A stretch of 64,000 bases of DNA. Origin: Pseudomonas ovata (lineage in GTDB: Bacteria; Pseudomonadota; Gammaproteobacteria; Pseudomonadales; Pseudomonadaceae). Position 1 is the stretch's first letter, and every line of letters starts with the position of its first letter. The position numbers were made by a program, and so were the translations under genes. The notes below the pieces were generated by a model, which was not told the DNA's origin, did not search any database, and was given only the letters and a program-made list of their open reading frames with translations. Location of the stretch: positions 62,001 to 126,000 of the forward strand of contig NZ_QFFU01000017.1 in the NCBI RefSeq assembly GCF_003131185.1, in the 5' to 3' direction. Below, piece after piece: positions 16,075-24,236 of the stretch.

Positions 16075-16614
16075 ATGTCCCGTTCTTTAAGTGGCAAGCG
16101 CGTTGCGTTTTTGGTGACCGACGGTTTCGAGCAGGTTGAACTCACCGGTCCCAAGGAGGCGCTTGAAAAAGCCGGTGCCAAGGTGGAAATCCTGTCCAGC
16201 CAGGCCGGCACGGTCAAAGGCTGGAACCACGACAAGCCCGCAGACGACTTCGAGGTGCACCGCACCTTCGAGCAGGCCAAGAATGAAGATTACGACGCGG
16301 TGGTGCTGCCCGGTGGCGTGCAGAACTCCGACACCATCCGCCTGGATAAAGGTGCGCAGCACATCGTCAATCTCATCAACGGCCAGAACAAACCGATTGC
16401 TGTGATTTGTCATGGCGGCTGGTTGCTGATTTCTGCAAAACTGGTGACAGGCAAGACGCTCACCAGCTACAAGACCCTCAAGGACGATCTGGTCAATGCT
16501 GGCGCCGACTGGGTTGATGAAGCCGTGGTCGTCGACGGCAACCTGATCAGCAGCCGCCAGCCCGACGACATTCCCGCCTTCAACGAGCAACTGATCAAGG
16601 CCCTTTCGGCCTGA
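16075..16614 (+). CDS. DJ-1/PfpI family protein (YhbO-type)
   Basis: Class I glutamine amidotransferase-like fold, 179 residues. The nucleophile elbow AVICHGGWLL carries Cys112-His113, and a conserved Glu lies at 22 in the FEQVELTGP segment. Relatives such as YhbO are linked to protection against oxidative and carbonyl stress; protease or deglycase activity has been claimed for the family and is debated. The start at 16075 has GAGGAG upstream. The frame is open to 15979 but is not conserved-looking. It is a single-gene unit. Confidence 0.9.
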   Translation: MSRSLSGKRVAFLVTDGFEQVELTGPKEALEKAGAKVEILSSQAGTVKGWNHDKPADDFEVHRTFEQAKNEDYDAVVLPGGVQNSDTIRLDKGAQHIVNLINGQNKPIAVICHGGWLLISAKLVTGKTLTSYKTLKDDLVNAGADWVDEAVVVDGNLISSRQPDDIPAFNEQLIKALSA

Positions 16615-16697
16615 TCCATCGTCAGTTAATTCGCCTCATCCCGGCCCGACGCCGGGATGACGCGCTATAATCCCGCTCTTTTTTCCGGAGCGACGTC

Positions 16698-17894
16698 ATG
16701 TCCCCGCCCAGCCTGCGCCTCAAAGCCAATGCCGACCGTCGCCTGCGTAACGGCCACCTGTGGGTCTACAGCAACGAAATCGATGTCGCCACCAGCCCGC
16801 TGAACAGGTTCGCCGCAGGCGACCAGGCTGTGCTGGAAGCCGCCAACGGCAAGCCGCTGGGCATCGTGGCCATGAGTCCTAACAACCTGATCTGCGCCCG
16901 CCTGCTGTCGCGTGACATCAAGCTGCCGCTGGACAAGTCGCTGCTGGTGCATCGACTCAATGTCGCCCTGTCACTGCGCGAGCGCCTGTTCGACAAGCCG
17001 TTCTACCGCCTGGTGTACGGCGACTCGGACCTGCTGCCGGGCCTGGTGGTCGACCGCTTCGACCACATTCTGGTGGTGCAACTGGCCTCGGCGACCATGG
17101 AGCAGCACAAGGACGACGTGATCGCCGCTCTGGTGCAAGTGCTCAAGCCCAGCGGTATCTTGTTCAAGAACGACTCCAGCGCCCGCGACGCCGAAGGCCT
17201 GAACCGTTACGTCGAAACCGTCTACGGTGCGGTGCCCGAGTGGGTCGCGCTGGAAGAGAACGGCGTGAAGTTCGAAGCCCCGGTGCTGGGCGGGCAGAAG
17301 ACCGGCTGGTTCTACGACCACCGCATGAACCGTGCGCGCCTGGCCCCCTACGTCAAGGGCAAGCGCGTCCTGGACCTGTACAGCTATATCGGTGGCTGGG
17401 GCATCCAGGCCGGTGCGTTCGGGGCCAGCGAAGTGTTCTGTGTCGACGCCTCGGCCTTCGCCCTGGACGGTGTCGAGCGCAACGCCGCCCTTAACGGCTT
17501 TGCCGAGAAAGTGACCTGCATCGAAGGCGACGTGTTCGAAGCCCTGAAAGAACTCAAGGCGTCCGAAGAGCGTTTCGACGTGATCGTGGCCGACCCGCCG
17601 GCCTTCATCAAGCGCAAGAAGGACATGAAGAACGGCGAAGGCGCCTACCGCCGCCTGAACGAACAGGCCATGCGCCTGCTCAGCAAGGACGGCATCCTGG
17701 TCAGCGCCTCGTGCTCGATGCACCTGCCCGAAGACGACCTGCAGAACATCCTGCTGCAAAGCGCCCGTCACCTGGACCGCAATATCCAGTTGCTTGAACG
17801 CGGCGGCCAGGGCCCGGACCATCCGGTGCACCCGGCGATTGTCGAAACGCGGTACATCAAGAGCATTACCTGCCGGTTGTTGCCCAACAGTTAA
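16698..17894 (+). CDS. RlmI-like 23S rRNA (cytosine-5)-methyltransferase
   Basis: A 398-residue SAM-dependent methyltransferase with an N-terminal PUA domain (about 1-80, with RRLRNGHLWVYSNEI). An RlmI-type central part follows (YGDSDLLPGLVVDRF), then a Rossmann domain with VLDLYSYIGGWGIQAG (motif I), the ADPPAFIKRKKD motif and SCSMHL, where the catalytic Cys is expected. The E. coli relative RlmI methylates C1962 of 23S rRNA; the exact site here is inferred. The gene is intact. Its last 105 or so bases plus the following 27 bases are repeated downstream of a REP module (18037 onward), where the copy has no 5' part. Confidence 0.88.
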   Translation: MSPPSLRLKANADRRLRNGHLWVYSNEIDVATSPLNRFAAGDQAVLEAANGKPLGIVAMSPNNLICARLLSRDIKLPLDKSLLVHRLNVALSLRERLFDKPFYRLVYGDSDLLPGLVVDRFDHILVVQLASATMEQHKDDVIAALVQVLKPSGILFKNDSSARDAEGLNRYVETVYGAVPEWVALEENGVKFEAPVLGGQKTGWFYDHRMNRARLAPYVKGKRVLDLYSYIGGWGIQAGAFGASEVFCVDASAFALDGVERNAALNGFAEKVTCIEGDVFEALKELKASEERFDVIVADPPAFIKRKKDMKNGEGAYRRLNEQAMRLLSKDGILVSASCSMHLPEDDLQNILLQSARHLDRNIQLLERGGQGPDHPVHPAIVETRYIKSITCRLLPNS

Positions 17895-17918
17895 CATCAC
17901 CCAGCGGTTATCGGGACT

Positions 17919-18027
17919 GTAGGAGCGCGCTCTGCCCGCGACCGAGTGCGCAGCGCTCGCAAAATTTGTGAAACGCTGAAATTTTACGACTGCTAACGCA
18001 GCCGGTCGCGGGCAAGCGCGCTCCTAC
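17919..18027. repeat. REP module, long inverted pair, orientation 1
   Basis: A 109-bp module. GTAGGAGCGCGC at the left and GCGCGCTCCTAC at the right bracket a conserved spacer reading GAGTGCGCAGCGCTCG then ACGACTGCTAACGCAGCC. A two-base difference (CTCTGCC for CTTGCC) marks the left arm. The same module recurs at 18166, 28298, 51941, 63669 and 63968. Confidence 0.85.
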
Positions 18028-18036
18028 CCCCGGCCG

Positions 18037-18141
18037 GATATCCAACTGCTCGAACGCGGCGGCCAGGGCCCGGTGCACCCGGCGATTGTCGAAACGCGGT
18101 ACATCAAGAGCATTACGTGCCGGTTGTTGCCCAACAGTTAA
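18037..18141 (+). pseudogene. Orphan 3'-end copy of the RlmI-like methyltransferase gene
   Basis: The stretch repeats the last 38 or so codons and stop codon of the gene ending at 17894, and the match continues 24 bases past the stop into the next REP arm. The copy reads DIQLLERGGQGPVHPAIVET, while the intact gene has NIQLLERGGQGPDHPVHPAI. Four of five substitutions are synonymous and a 9-bp gap keeps the frame. There is no start codon or 5' part, so it is not a functional gene. The pattern suggests a tail left from a different allele. Confidence 0.85.
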
Positions 18142-18165
18142 CATCACCCAGCGGTTATCGGGACT

Positions 18166-18274
18166 GTAGGAGCGCGCTTGCCCGCGACCGGCTGCGTTAG
18201 CAGTCGTAAATTTGTGGTGTTTCGCAGATTTCTGCGAGCGCTTCGCACTCGGTCGCGGGCAAGCGCGCTCCTAC
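18166..18274. repeat. REP module, orientation 2 (inverted relative to 17919-18027)
   Basis: Same outer arms, but the spacer now reads GGCTGCGTTAGCAGTCGTAA then GCGAGCGCTTCGCACTC, the reverse complement of the spacer in the module at 17919. It follows the orphan tail copy directly. Confidence 0.85.
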
Positions 18275-18305
18275 CCCCCGGCCGGTGTACGCGGGTGAGC
18301 CTTGG

Positions 18306-18692
18306 TCACTCGCCATCGACGAGCGTGACCACCCACTCATCCGTGGAGGGTGTAAAAACGGACCTTGCAATGAAGTTGCCGGCAAGGAAGATCATCGTTG
18401 CCAGCATAAAGACGACGCTGGAAATGGCACCGATCAGCATAAGGACGCAGGACGTTACGGTGAAAAGCCCTAGCCCCATGACTGTGTATTTATAGCCTTT
18501 ACCAGGGTCGGTTTTTGCCAATAAGGCTTCGCGCTGGTCTTCAGGCAGCTTCTGCGGCCGCTTGCACGACGGACATGCCAGCGACTCATTGGAATAAAGG
18601 GTCAGCAACTGCTTGTCATCGGGCAAAATCTGTTCATCACAGTAGCCGCACAGTGCCTTGATACCGGTGGTGCCGGGGCTTTTATCGCTCAT
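18306..18692 (-). CDS. Small zinc-ribbon membrane protein, function unknown
   Basis: 128 residues. The N-terminal cytoplasmic part has CGYC (Cys15, Cys18) and CPSC (Cys40, Cys43), a zinc-ribbon spacing, followed by a charged linker. Two adjacent hydrophobic helices (about 71-91 and 93-109) with a short turn end in a polar tail (DEWVVTLVDGE). The start at 18692 follows AAGGA; the longer frame to 18893 is unlikely because it has no site and low-quality sequence. I do not recognise a named family. Zinc ribbon plus a helical hairpin suggests a membrane-anchored adaptor, but that is inference. It lies beside the REP/tail duplication. Confidence 0.7.
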   Translation of the reverse strand: MSDKSPGTTGIKALCGYCDEQILPDDKQLLTLYSNESLACPSCKRPQKLPEDQREALLAKTDPGKGYKYTVMGLGLFTVTSCVLMLIGAISSVVFMLATMIFLAGNFIARSVFTPSTDEWVVTLVDGE

Positions 18693-19049
18693 GCTGCGTC
18701 CTTGAGTCAGAGCTCTTGTCGAGCCGGGCGCAGACTGTAGCGAGGCAATCACAGCCCTGACACCGCCATAAGGCACGTTCAGAAAAGCCCTACAGTAAAA
18801 ACAGACTTTTCTCTTGATCCTCACAGCAAATACCCGCTTGAGCACCTCCCTGTCCGCAACACCTCCCCAAGGTGTAGAATCGCCGGTATTCATCGCCAGT
18901 CATCCCCGGCGGGTTTATGAGCTCAGGCCGATTGCCCGGTGATCCCACGGTAGTCGGTTTCTTCGCAACATCCGGTCACTGCCTGTGTCTGCGGCGCCTA
19001 TAGAAGCTCACTCCCCTTACTGATTAGCCTGCTTTGCCGGAGTGCTCCA

Positions 19050-20891
19050 ATGCCTGATTATCGTTCCAAGACTTCCACCCACGGCCGCAACATGGCCGGT
19101 GCCCGCGCCCTGTGGCGTGCCACGGGCATGAAGGATGCCGACTTCAAGAAGCCGATCATCGCCATCGCCAACTCCTTCACCCAGTTCGTCCCGGGCCATG
19201 TGCACCTCAAGGACCTGGGGCAGCTGGTGGCCCGCGAGATTGAGCGCGCCGGTGGCGTGGCGAAGGAATTCAACACCATTGCCGTGGACGACGGCATCGC
19301 CATGGGCCATGACGGCATGCTGTACTCGCTGCCGAGCCGCGAGATCATCGCCGACTCCGTGGAGTACATGGTCAACGCCCACTGCGCCGACGCCATCGTG
19401 TGCATCTCCAACTGTGACAAGATCACCCCTGGCATGTTGATGGCCGCCCTGCGCCTGAACATTCCGGTGATCTTCGTTTCCGGCGGTCCGATGGAAGCGG
19501 GCAAGACCAAGCTGGCCAGCCACGGCCTGGACCTGGTCGACGCCATGGTCATCGCCGCCGACTCCACCGCAAGCGACGAGAAAGTCGCCGAGTACGAGCG
19601 CAGCGCCTGCCCGACCTGCGGTTCGTGCTCCGGCATGTTCACCGCCAACTCGATGAACTGCCTGACCGAAGCGCTGGGCCTGGCCCTGCCGGGCAACGGC
19701 TCGACCCTGGCCACTCACAGCGACCGCGAGCAACTGTTCCTGCAGGCCGGGCGCACCATCGTCGAATTGTGCCAGCGCTACTACGGCGACAACGACGACT
19801 CGGTGCTGCCGCGCAACATTGCCAATTTCAAGGCGTTCGAGAACGCCATGATGCTCGACATCGCCATGGGCGGTTCGACCAACACCATCCTGCACCTGCT
19901 GGCCGCAGCCCAGGAAGCCGAGATTGCCTTCGACCTGCGCGACATCGATCGCCTGTCGCGCGTGGTGCCGCAGCTGTGCAAGGTGGCGCCGAACATCCAG
20001 AAGTACCACATGGAAGACGTGCACCGCGCCGGTGGCATCTTCAGCATCCTGGGTTCGCTGGCCCGTGGCGGCCTGCTGCACACCGACCTGCCGACCGTGC
20101 ACAGCCGCTCGATGGCCGAAGGCATTGCCAAGTGGGACATCACCCAGACCACCGATGAAGCGGTGCACCACTTCTTCAAGGCCGGTCCTGCCGGCATCCC
20201 GACCCAGACCGCGTTCAGTCAGTCGACCCGTTGGGAAACCCTGGACGACGACCGCGAGAACGGCTGCATCCGCAGCTTCGAGCATGCCTACTCGCAAGAA
20301 GGCGGCCTGGCCGTGCTGTACGGCAACATCGCCCTGGACGGCTGCGTAGTGAAAACCGCCGGCGTCGACGAGTCGATCCATGTCTTCGAAGGCAACGCCA
20401 AGATCTTCGAAAGCCAGGACAGTGCGGTACGCGGCATTCTGGCCGACGAAGTGCAGGCAGGTGACATCGTGATCATCCGCTACGAAGGCCCTAAAGGCGG
20501 TCCGGGCATGCAAGAGATGCTCTACCCGACCTCGTACCTGAAGTCCAAGGGCCTGGGCAAGGCCTGCGCCCTGCTGACCGACGGTCGCTTCTCGGGCGGC
20601 ACCTCCGGCCTGTCCATCGGCCACGCCTCGCCTGAAGCAGCCGCCGGCGGCGCCATCGGCCTGGTGCGCGACGGCGACAAGGTGTTGATCGACATCCCGA
20701 ACCGCTCGATCAACCTGCTGGTCAGTGACGAAGAACTGGCCGCCCGCCGCGTCGAACAGGACGCCAAAGGCTGGAAACCGGTTGAAGTCCGCCCACGCAA
20801 GGTGACCACGGCCCTGAAAGCCTACGCTTTGCTGGCCACCAGCGCCGACAAGGGCGCGGTGCGCAACAAGGCGCTGCTCGACGGCCTGTAA
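19050..20891 (+). CDS. ilvD: Dihydroxy-acid dehydratase IlvD
   Basis: Third step of isoleucine/valine biosynthesis: dihydroxy-acids are dehydrated to 2-keto acids using an Fe-S cluster and Mg. The 613-residue length is typical. Cluster and metal motifs are CISNCDKITPGMLMA (about 122-136) and ACPTCGSCSGMFTANSMNCL (about 190-209). The C-terminal SGGTSGLSIGHASPEAA completes the active site. The start ATG is at 19050. A strong terminator follows immediately. Confidence 0.97.
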   Translation: MPDYRSKTSTHGRNMAGARALWRATGMKDADFKKPIIAIANSFTQFVPGHVHLKDLGQLVAREIERAGGVAKEFNTIAVDDGIAMGHDGMLYSLPSREIIADSVEYMVNAHCADAIVCISNCDKITPGMLMAALRLNIPVIFVSGGPMEAGKTKLASHGLDLVDAMVIAADSTASDEKVAEYERSACPTCGSCSGMFTANSMNCLTEALGLALPGNGSTLATHSDREQLFLQAGRTIVELCQRYYGDNDDSVLPRNIANFKAFENAMMLDIAMGGSTNTILHLLAAAQEAEIAFDLRDIDRLSRVVPQLCKVAPNIQKYHMEDVHRAGGIFSILGSLARGGLLHTDLPTVHSRSMAEGIAKWDITQTTDEAVHHFFKAGPAGIPTQTAFSQSTRWETLDDDRENGCIRSFEHAYSQEGGLAVLYGNIALDGCVVKTAGVDESIHVFEGNAKIFESQDSAVRGILADEVQAGDIVIIRYEGPKGGPGMQEMLYPTSYLKSKGLGKACALLTDGRFSGGTSGLSIGHASPEAAAGGAIGLVRDGDKVLIDIPNRSINLLVSDEELAARRVEQDAKGWKPVEVRPRKVTTALKAYALLATSADKGAVRNKALLDGL

Positions 20892-20909
20892 GGCGAGTTG
20901 CGGTCAATG

Positions 20910-20936
20910 AAAAACCGGCGCCTGGCGCCGGTTTTT
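20910..20936 (+). terminator. Rho-independent terminator of ilvD
   Basis: AAAAACCGGCGCC and GGCGCCGGTTTTT form a near-perfect stem with a one-base loop, ending in a U run. Its right edge touches the darG stop region, so it can serve both convergent genes. Confidence 0.9.
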
Positions 20937-22033
20937 CATAACATTCCGAGCTTATCGTGATCCTGACAACTCGATTGAGTCGCCGATAAACGCTGCAACG
21001 CGATACAGAGCGAGTCATCATCGAATAAAGCATTCTTTCGAGCCGCAGCGCCTTTGCCGTCGCTCCACCTCTTCAGCCCTTGCCTCAATGCGGCGACCTC
21101 CGGCTCTACGCCCTCTCGATAAAGCAGCCAATCCACAGAGGCCAACAGCTCCATCCCGTAGGGTGACTCAAAGCCATCGATCAAATGGGCGGTAAACTCC
21201 AGCGCTGGCAAATAAGCCTTCGCCTCGCTATTGAGGTAGGTGTGTAAAAAAGCCTTGCGACCTTCATCAAACCAGATGACATCCATAGGCCCTGCATCGC
21301 TGATACGCTTTTCACAGTGCAAATAACTACCATCCAGGTTGTCCAGCAAGTGATCGAGGCGGTTGGCATAAGGGCCATACTTATGGGCAACAAACTGTAG
21401 CGCCAGAGGATTTTCAGGCGCCAGGCGCTCCAGAGAGCGCTCCAGAAACCATGCCAGTTTCTGAATCTCCAGAAGGCTGCACTCCATACCCAGAACCCAG
21501 TAACGACGCACCAGTTCAGCGATCAGGGCACGCGCAGGCGTCAGGCTTTCAACCCCACTGCGTTTGGACACGTTCTGATAGGTCCCCGTGGGCTCGAAAA
21601 CCAGAATTTCCGAATCAACGTCACCCAGAATCGCTTCGATCTGCTCACGCACCAATGACCAGCTCAAACCTCCATTGCCGGCCCCCAAAGGAGGAATGGC
21701 AATGGACCCGACCTCATTCTGGACAATAAAATTGCGAAGATCGTGTAACCCCTCAATGATCCAGCTCAGTTGCGAAGGTGAACGCCAATGCTGCTTGGTT
21801 GGAAAGTTGACGATCCAGCGCGGCCCTTGCAACTCCTGCACCGGCGTGACAAACATTTTTCCTGTCACCACCTCATGGGCCTTGCACGCAGCCTTGTAGC
21901 GACGATAGTTATCGGTAAAGCGCTCCTTGAACATCAGCGCAATACCCTTGCCCATCACCCCTACCGTATTGACTGTATTGACCAGTGCTTCTGCCCTGGC
22001 CTCAAGCAGATTACCTTGCGTAAAACGGATCAT
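20936..22033 (-). CDS. darG: DarG-type antitoxin: macro-domain DNA ADP-ribosyl glycohydrolase
   Basis: Antitoxin of the DarTG system, which removes ADP-ribose from DNA and also blocks the toxin. The 365-residue product starts with a macro domain (about 1-155): QGNLLEARAEALVNTVNT, GVMGKGIALMFKERF and PPLGAGNGGLSW are the ADP-ribose-binding segments. The C-terminal 200 residues contain LLEIQKLAWFLERS and HKYGPYANRLDHLLDNLDGS. These resemble Panacea/DUF4065-like antitoxin motifs (KLxKLxxF then kYGPY), which is my inference. I chose MIRF at 22033 because the ATG overlaps the darT stop by one base (TGATG), although an in-frame ATG lies at 22045. Base composition is clearly lower in GC than in the neighbours. 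Confidence 0.9.
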   Translation of the reverse strand: MIRFTQGNLLEARAEALVNTVNTVGVMGKGIALMFKERFTDNYRRYKAACKAHEVVTGKMFVTPVQELQGPRWIVNFPTKQHWRSPSQLSWIIEGLHDLRNFIVQNEVGSIAIPPLGAGNGGLSWSLVREQIEAILGDVDSEILVFEPTGTYQNVSKRSGVESLTPARALIAELVRRYWVLGMECSLLEIQKLAWFLERSLERLAPENPLALQFVAHKYGPYANRLDHLLDNLDGSYLHCEKRISDAGPMDVIWFDEGRKAFLHTYLNSEAKAYLPALEFTAHLIDGFESPYGMELLASVDWLLYREGVEPEVAALRQGLKRWSDGKGAAARKNALFDDDSLCIALQRLSATQSSCQDHDKLGML

Positions 22034-22674
22034 CAAAAGTACCACCCTGGTCGAGCATGTACGGGCAGGTCCAACTGTCGTTGTCGAACTTCCTCGGTTA
22101 CCCAGCGTTGCAAATCTTCGTTGTAGCAGACAATACCCAGCAGCGCTGCCACAGGCACATGCTCGTGGATAAGCGCTTCGGCCTGGTAGCGCTCCATTTT
22201 CCGCGGGTCATCCGGATCGCGCTTGAAATCGCGCTGCTGCAGGATCGCCCAGTCGAGGCGCTCAAGGTGCTGGAGGTCACTGTAATAGCCAGTCCAGTGA
22301 GGATAGGCATGCGCATCGGTAAAAACGAAACGCAGTCCAAGGGACTGCACATGGTACAGACTGGAGACCAGAATCAGGATTTCCTCGTTCAGACGCTGCT
22401 GAACGCCCCAGCCCGAGTGAATGTTTTTCATCATTACTGAAAACGGGGTGAAGTAAAACGGCACATAGTCGGACAGCGTACCACCCGGGTAGATAGGCAC
22501 CTGACGCTGAGAGCGCTTGTCGATCAGATCCGGGTTGCCGATGTTGACGTACTGACGGGTAAGGCGACCCGTGGCAACGGCAGGAACGCCATTATCGAGC
22601 AACCATGGCAGGTTATCCCTGTGGACAATACGCCAAATGAGGGCTTTGCCTGAATTGAGATTTTTGTAGTTCAT
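22033..22674 (-). CDS. darT: DarT-type toxin: DNA ADP-ribosyltransferase
   Basis: The toxin transfers ADP-ribose from NAD to thymidine in single-stranded DNA, stopping replication; DarTG systems are known anti-phage defences. The 213-residue product has the N-terminal WRIVHRDNLPWLLDNG (NAD-binding His18), VNIGNPDLIDKRSQRQVP, SDYVPFYFTPFSVMM, and KMERYQAEALIHEHVP with Glu166 at the position of the catalytic Glu. The start is the weakest part of the call: the ATG at 22674 gives the family-typical N-terminus (MNYKNLNSGKALIWRIVHR) but has no clear ribosome site, and the frame is open to 22818. It lies directly upstream of darG. All key residues are present, so it should be active. Confidence 0.88.
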   Translation of the reverse strand: MNYKNLNSGKALIWRIVHRDNLPWLLDNGVPAVATGRLTRQYVNIGNPDLIDKRSQRQVPIYPGGTLSDYVPFYFTPFSVMMKNIHSGWGVQQRLNEEILILVSSLYHVQSLGLRFVFTDAHAYPHWTGYYSDLQHLERLDWAILQQRDFKRDPDDPRKMERYQAEALIHEHVPVAALLGIVCYNEDLQRWVTEEVRQRQLDLPVHARPGWYF

Positions 22675-22972
22675 TCGGGAGGAAACATATGAGGATCGGC
22701 CTCGCCCCATAAACGACCAGGACAGTCCGTTGGTGAGCCAGCCCCTGACGGCGCGCTCGCCGATGGGGTAAGGGTTTTGGCAAATTGCGTGGCAAGAGCA
22801 GGCCCCGGTATTGGGCATTCAGCCATGCACACACGCTTGCACAGCTGATCATGATAGTCCCGTCGTTCCATCATGTCCCACCTAATCGTCTGGGCATGAT
22901 CGCGTCTCATTGCCACGAGCATAAACGCAAGACAACATCGAATTCAGCGACGGACCCCGCTCTTGCTGTAAA

Positions 22973-23010
22973 CCAGAGAGCAAAATCTGTAACAGCGCTT
23001 TGCTCTCTGG
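22973..23010 (-). terminator. 12-bp perfect stem-loop after the phosphorylcholine phosphatase gene
   Basis: CCAGAGAGCAAA (22973-22984) and TTTGCTCTCTGG (22999-23010) are exact inverted repeats with a 14-base loop, 11 bases past the pchP stop on the minus strand. A short TTTAC follows, so this is a plausible intrinsic terminator that also shields darT from read-through. Confidence 0.65.
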
Positions 23011-23021
23011 AAGGGCATGTA

Positions 23022-24083
23022 TTACTGAATCTCCTCCGGCTTGACCACCACCCAGTTCTTGTCTGCCGTCACCGGCAGACCTTCCTTGGCCTGGGCCTCG
23101 GCGTTGCTCTTGATCATGCCGTCGAGCTGCTTCATGTACTTGTCCTTGCGGTTGATCCACAGGTGCACGCCGCCCTTGCTGACGTCGACCCCGTGGAACA
23201 GCATGTAGCCGTCGCTGCTCGGGGTATCGCCTGCCACCAGCACCGGTTTCTTCCATTGGTCGATGTAGGTCAGGATCGCGGCCTGCTTGCCGGCCATCCA
23301 GGTGGCCGGGGTCCACAGGTACGGGGTAATTTCCAGGTCCATGTTGGCCTTGGCGTCGTACTTGCCGGCGGTGATCTGCTTGCGTGCGGTGGTCAGTTCG
23401 CCGGTTTTCTTGTCCTTGAGCAGCATGGTCACACCGATGACGTTTTCCGGTTTGACGTTGTAGCCGTACTTGGGATCGGAGGCGACCATGCGCACCAGTT
23501 CTTCGGAGGCGGCGGTCATCACGTAGACCTCGATGCCGTTCTCCATCAGTTTCTTGTACAGCTCGGTCTGCCCGGTGAAGACCTTCGGCGGCTCGACATT
23601 AAGGGTTTTTACCGTGTCGCCGTCGTAGTAGGTCGCCGGGATCGGCTTGCCGAGCGCCATCAGCTCATCGACGTAGCCCTTGAGCTGCTGCAGGGTAAAG
23701 CCCGAGAACACCTGGGCCACCCACGGGTAGCAGACCATGTCGTCGAGTTCGCACAGGCGATAGTAGTAGCTGAACAGGCTTTCCTTGTGCTCGGCGGTGT
23801 CCTTGAAGGGAATCAGTTTCAGCGACGGGTCGAGGGTGTCGCGGGTGATCAGGCCCTTGCTTTCCATGTACGGCAGCAACGACTCTTCGAGGTCGAAGCG
23901 GTAACTGGTGTTGTCCATGTCGAACACCGCGTAGTTACCCTTGTTGGCGTTGGCGGTGATCATCGCCTCCAGCGCCTTGGCGGCAGGCTCTGGCCAGTGC
24001 TTCAAATCGGTGGCCGACGCCTGGCCTGTAATGGCCAGACCCAGGCAGAGCGCGACCGCTAACAATCCTCGCTGAAACTTCAT
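23022..24083 (-). CDS. pchP: Phosphorylcholine phosphatase (HAD superfamily, periplasmic)
   Basis: A 353-residue secreted HAD phosphatase that dephosphorylates phosphorylcholine, supplying choline after phospholipase C action on host or plant lipids. The signal peptide is MKFQRGLLAVALCLGLAITG with cleavage near QASA. HAD motif I is FDMDNTS (Asp55, Asp57), motif II is the TAA at 190-192, the motif III Lys lies in the middle region, and motif IV is GDTPSSD (285-291), matching P. aeruginosa PchP. The length agrees with PchP. It links functionally to the BetT choline transporter in this window, although that gene is 26 kb away. Confidence 0.88.
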   Translation of the reverse strand: MKFQRGLLAVALCLGLAITGQASATDLKHWPEPAAKALEAMITANANKGNYAVFDMDNTSYRFDLEESLLPYMESKGLITRDTLDPSLKLIPFKDTAEHKESLFSYYYRLCELDDMVCYPWVAQVFSGFTLQQLKGYVDELMALGKPIPATYYDGDTVKTLNVEPPKVFTGQTELYKKLMENGIEVYVMTAASEELVRMVASDPKYGYNVKPENVIGVTMLLKDKKTGELTTARKQITAGKYDAKANMDLEITPYLWTPATWMAGKQAAILTYIDQWKKPVLVAGDTPSSDGYMLFHGVDVSKGGVHLWINRKDKYMKQLDGMIKSNAEAQAKEGLPVTADKNWVVVKPEEIQ

Positions 24084-24236
24084 GGTGATGCCCCTTCATG
24101 GTAGAGGCGTTCGACCGTAACAAAATCCTGTGACCACTTATGCATGCCTGCGACCCGTTACGGCCTCAATTGCGTCAGGCATCTGTCCGTTCACGACAGC
24201 GGGCCGCAAAAGCGACACTTTCATGACAAAAAAATG

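Noticed and set aside
17919..18274. Possible CRISPR-like repeats
   Set aside because: The repeats are long inverted REP arms with a conserved, not variable, spacer, and there are no cas genes nearby.
22674..22818. Longer DarT N-terminus starting at 22818
   Set aside because: The extra 48 residues are Cys/Arg-rich and unlike DarT; homologues start near MNYKNLN. No start has a good ribosome site, so the choice is not certain.
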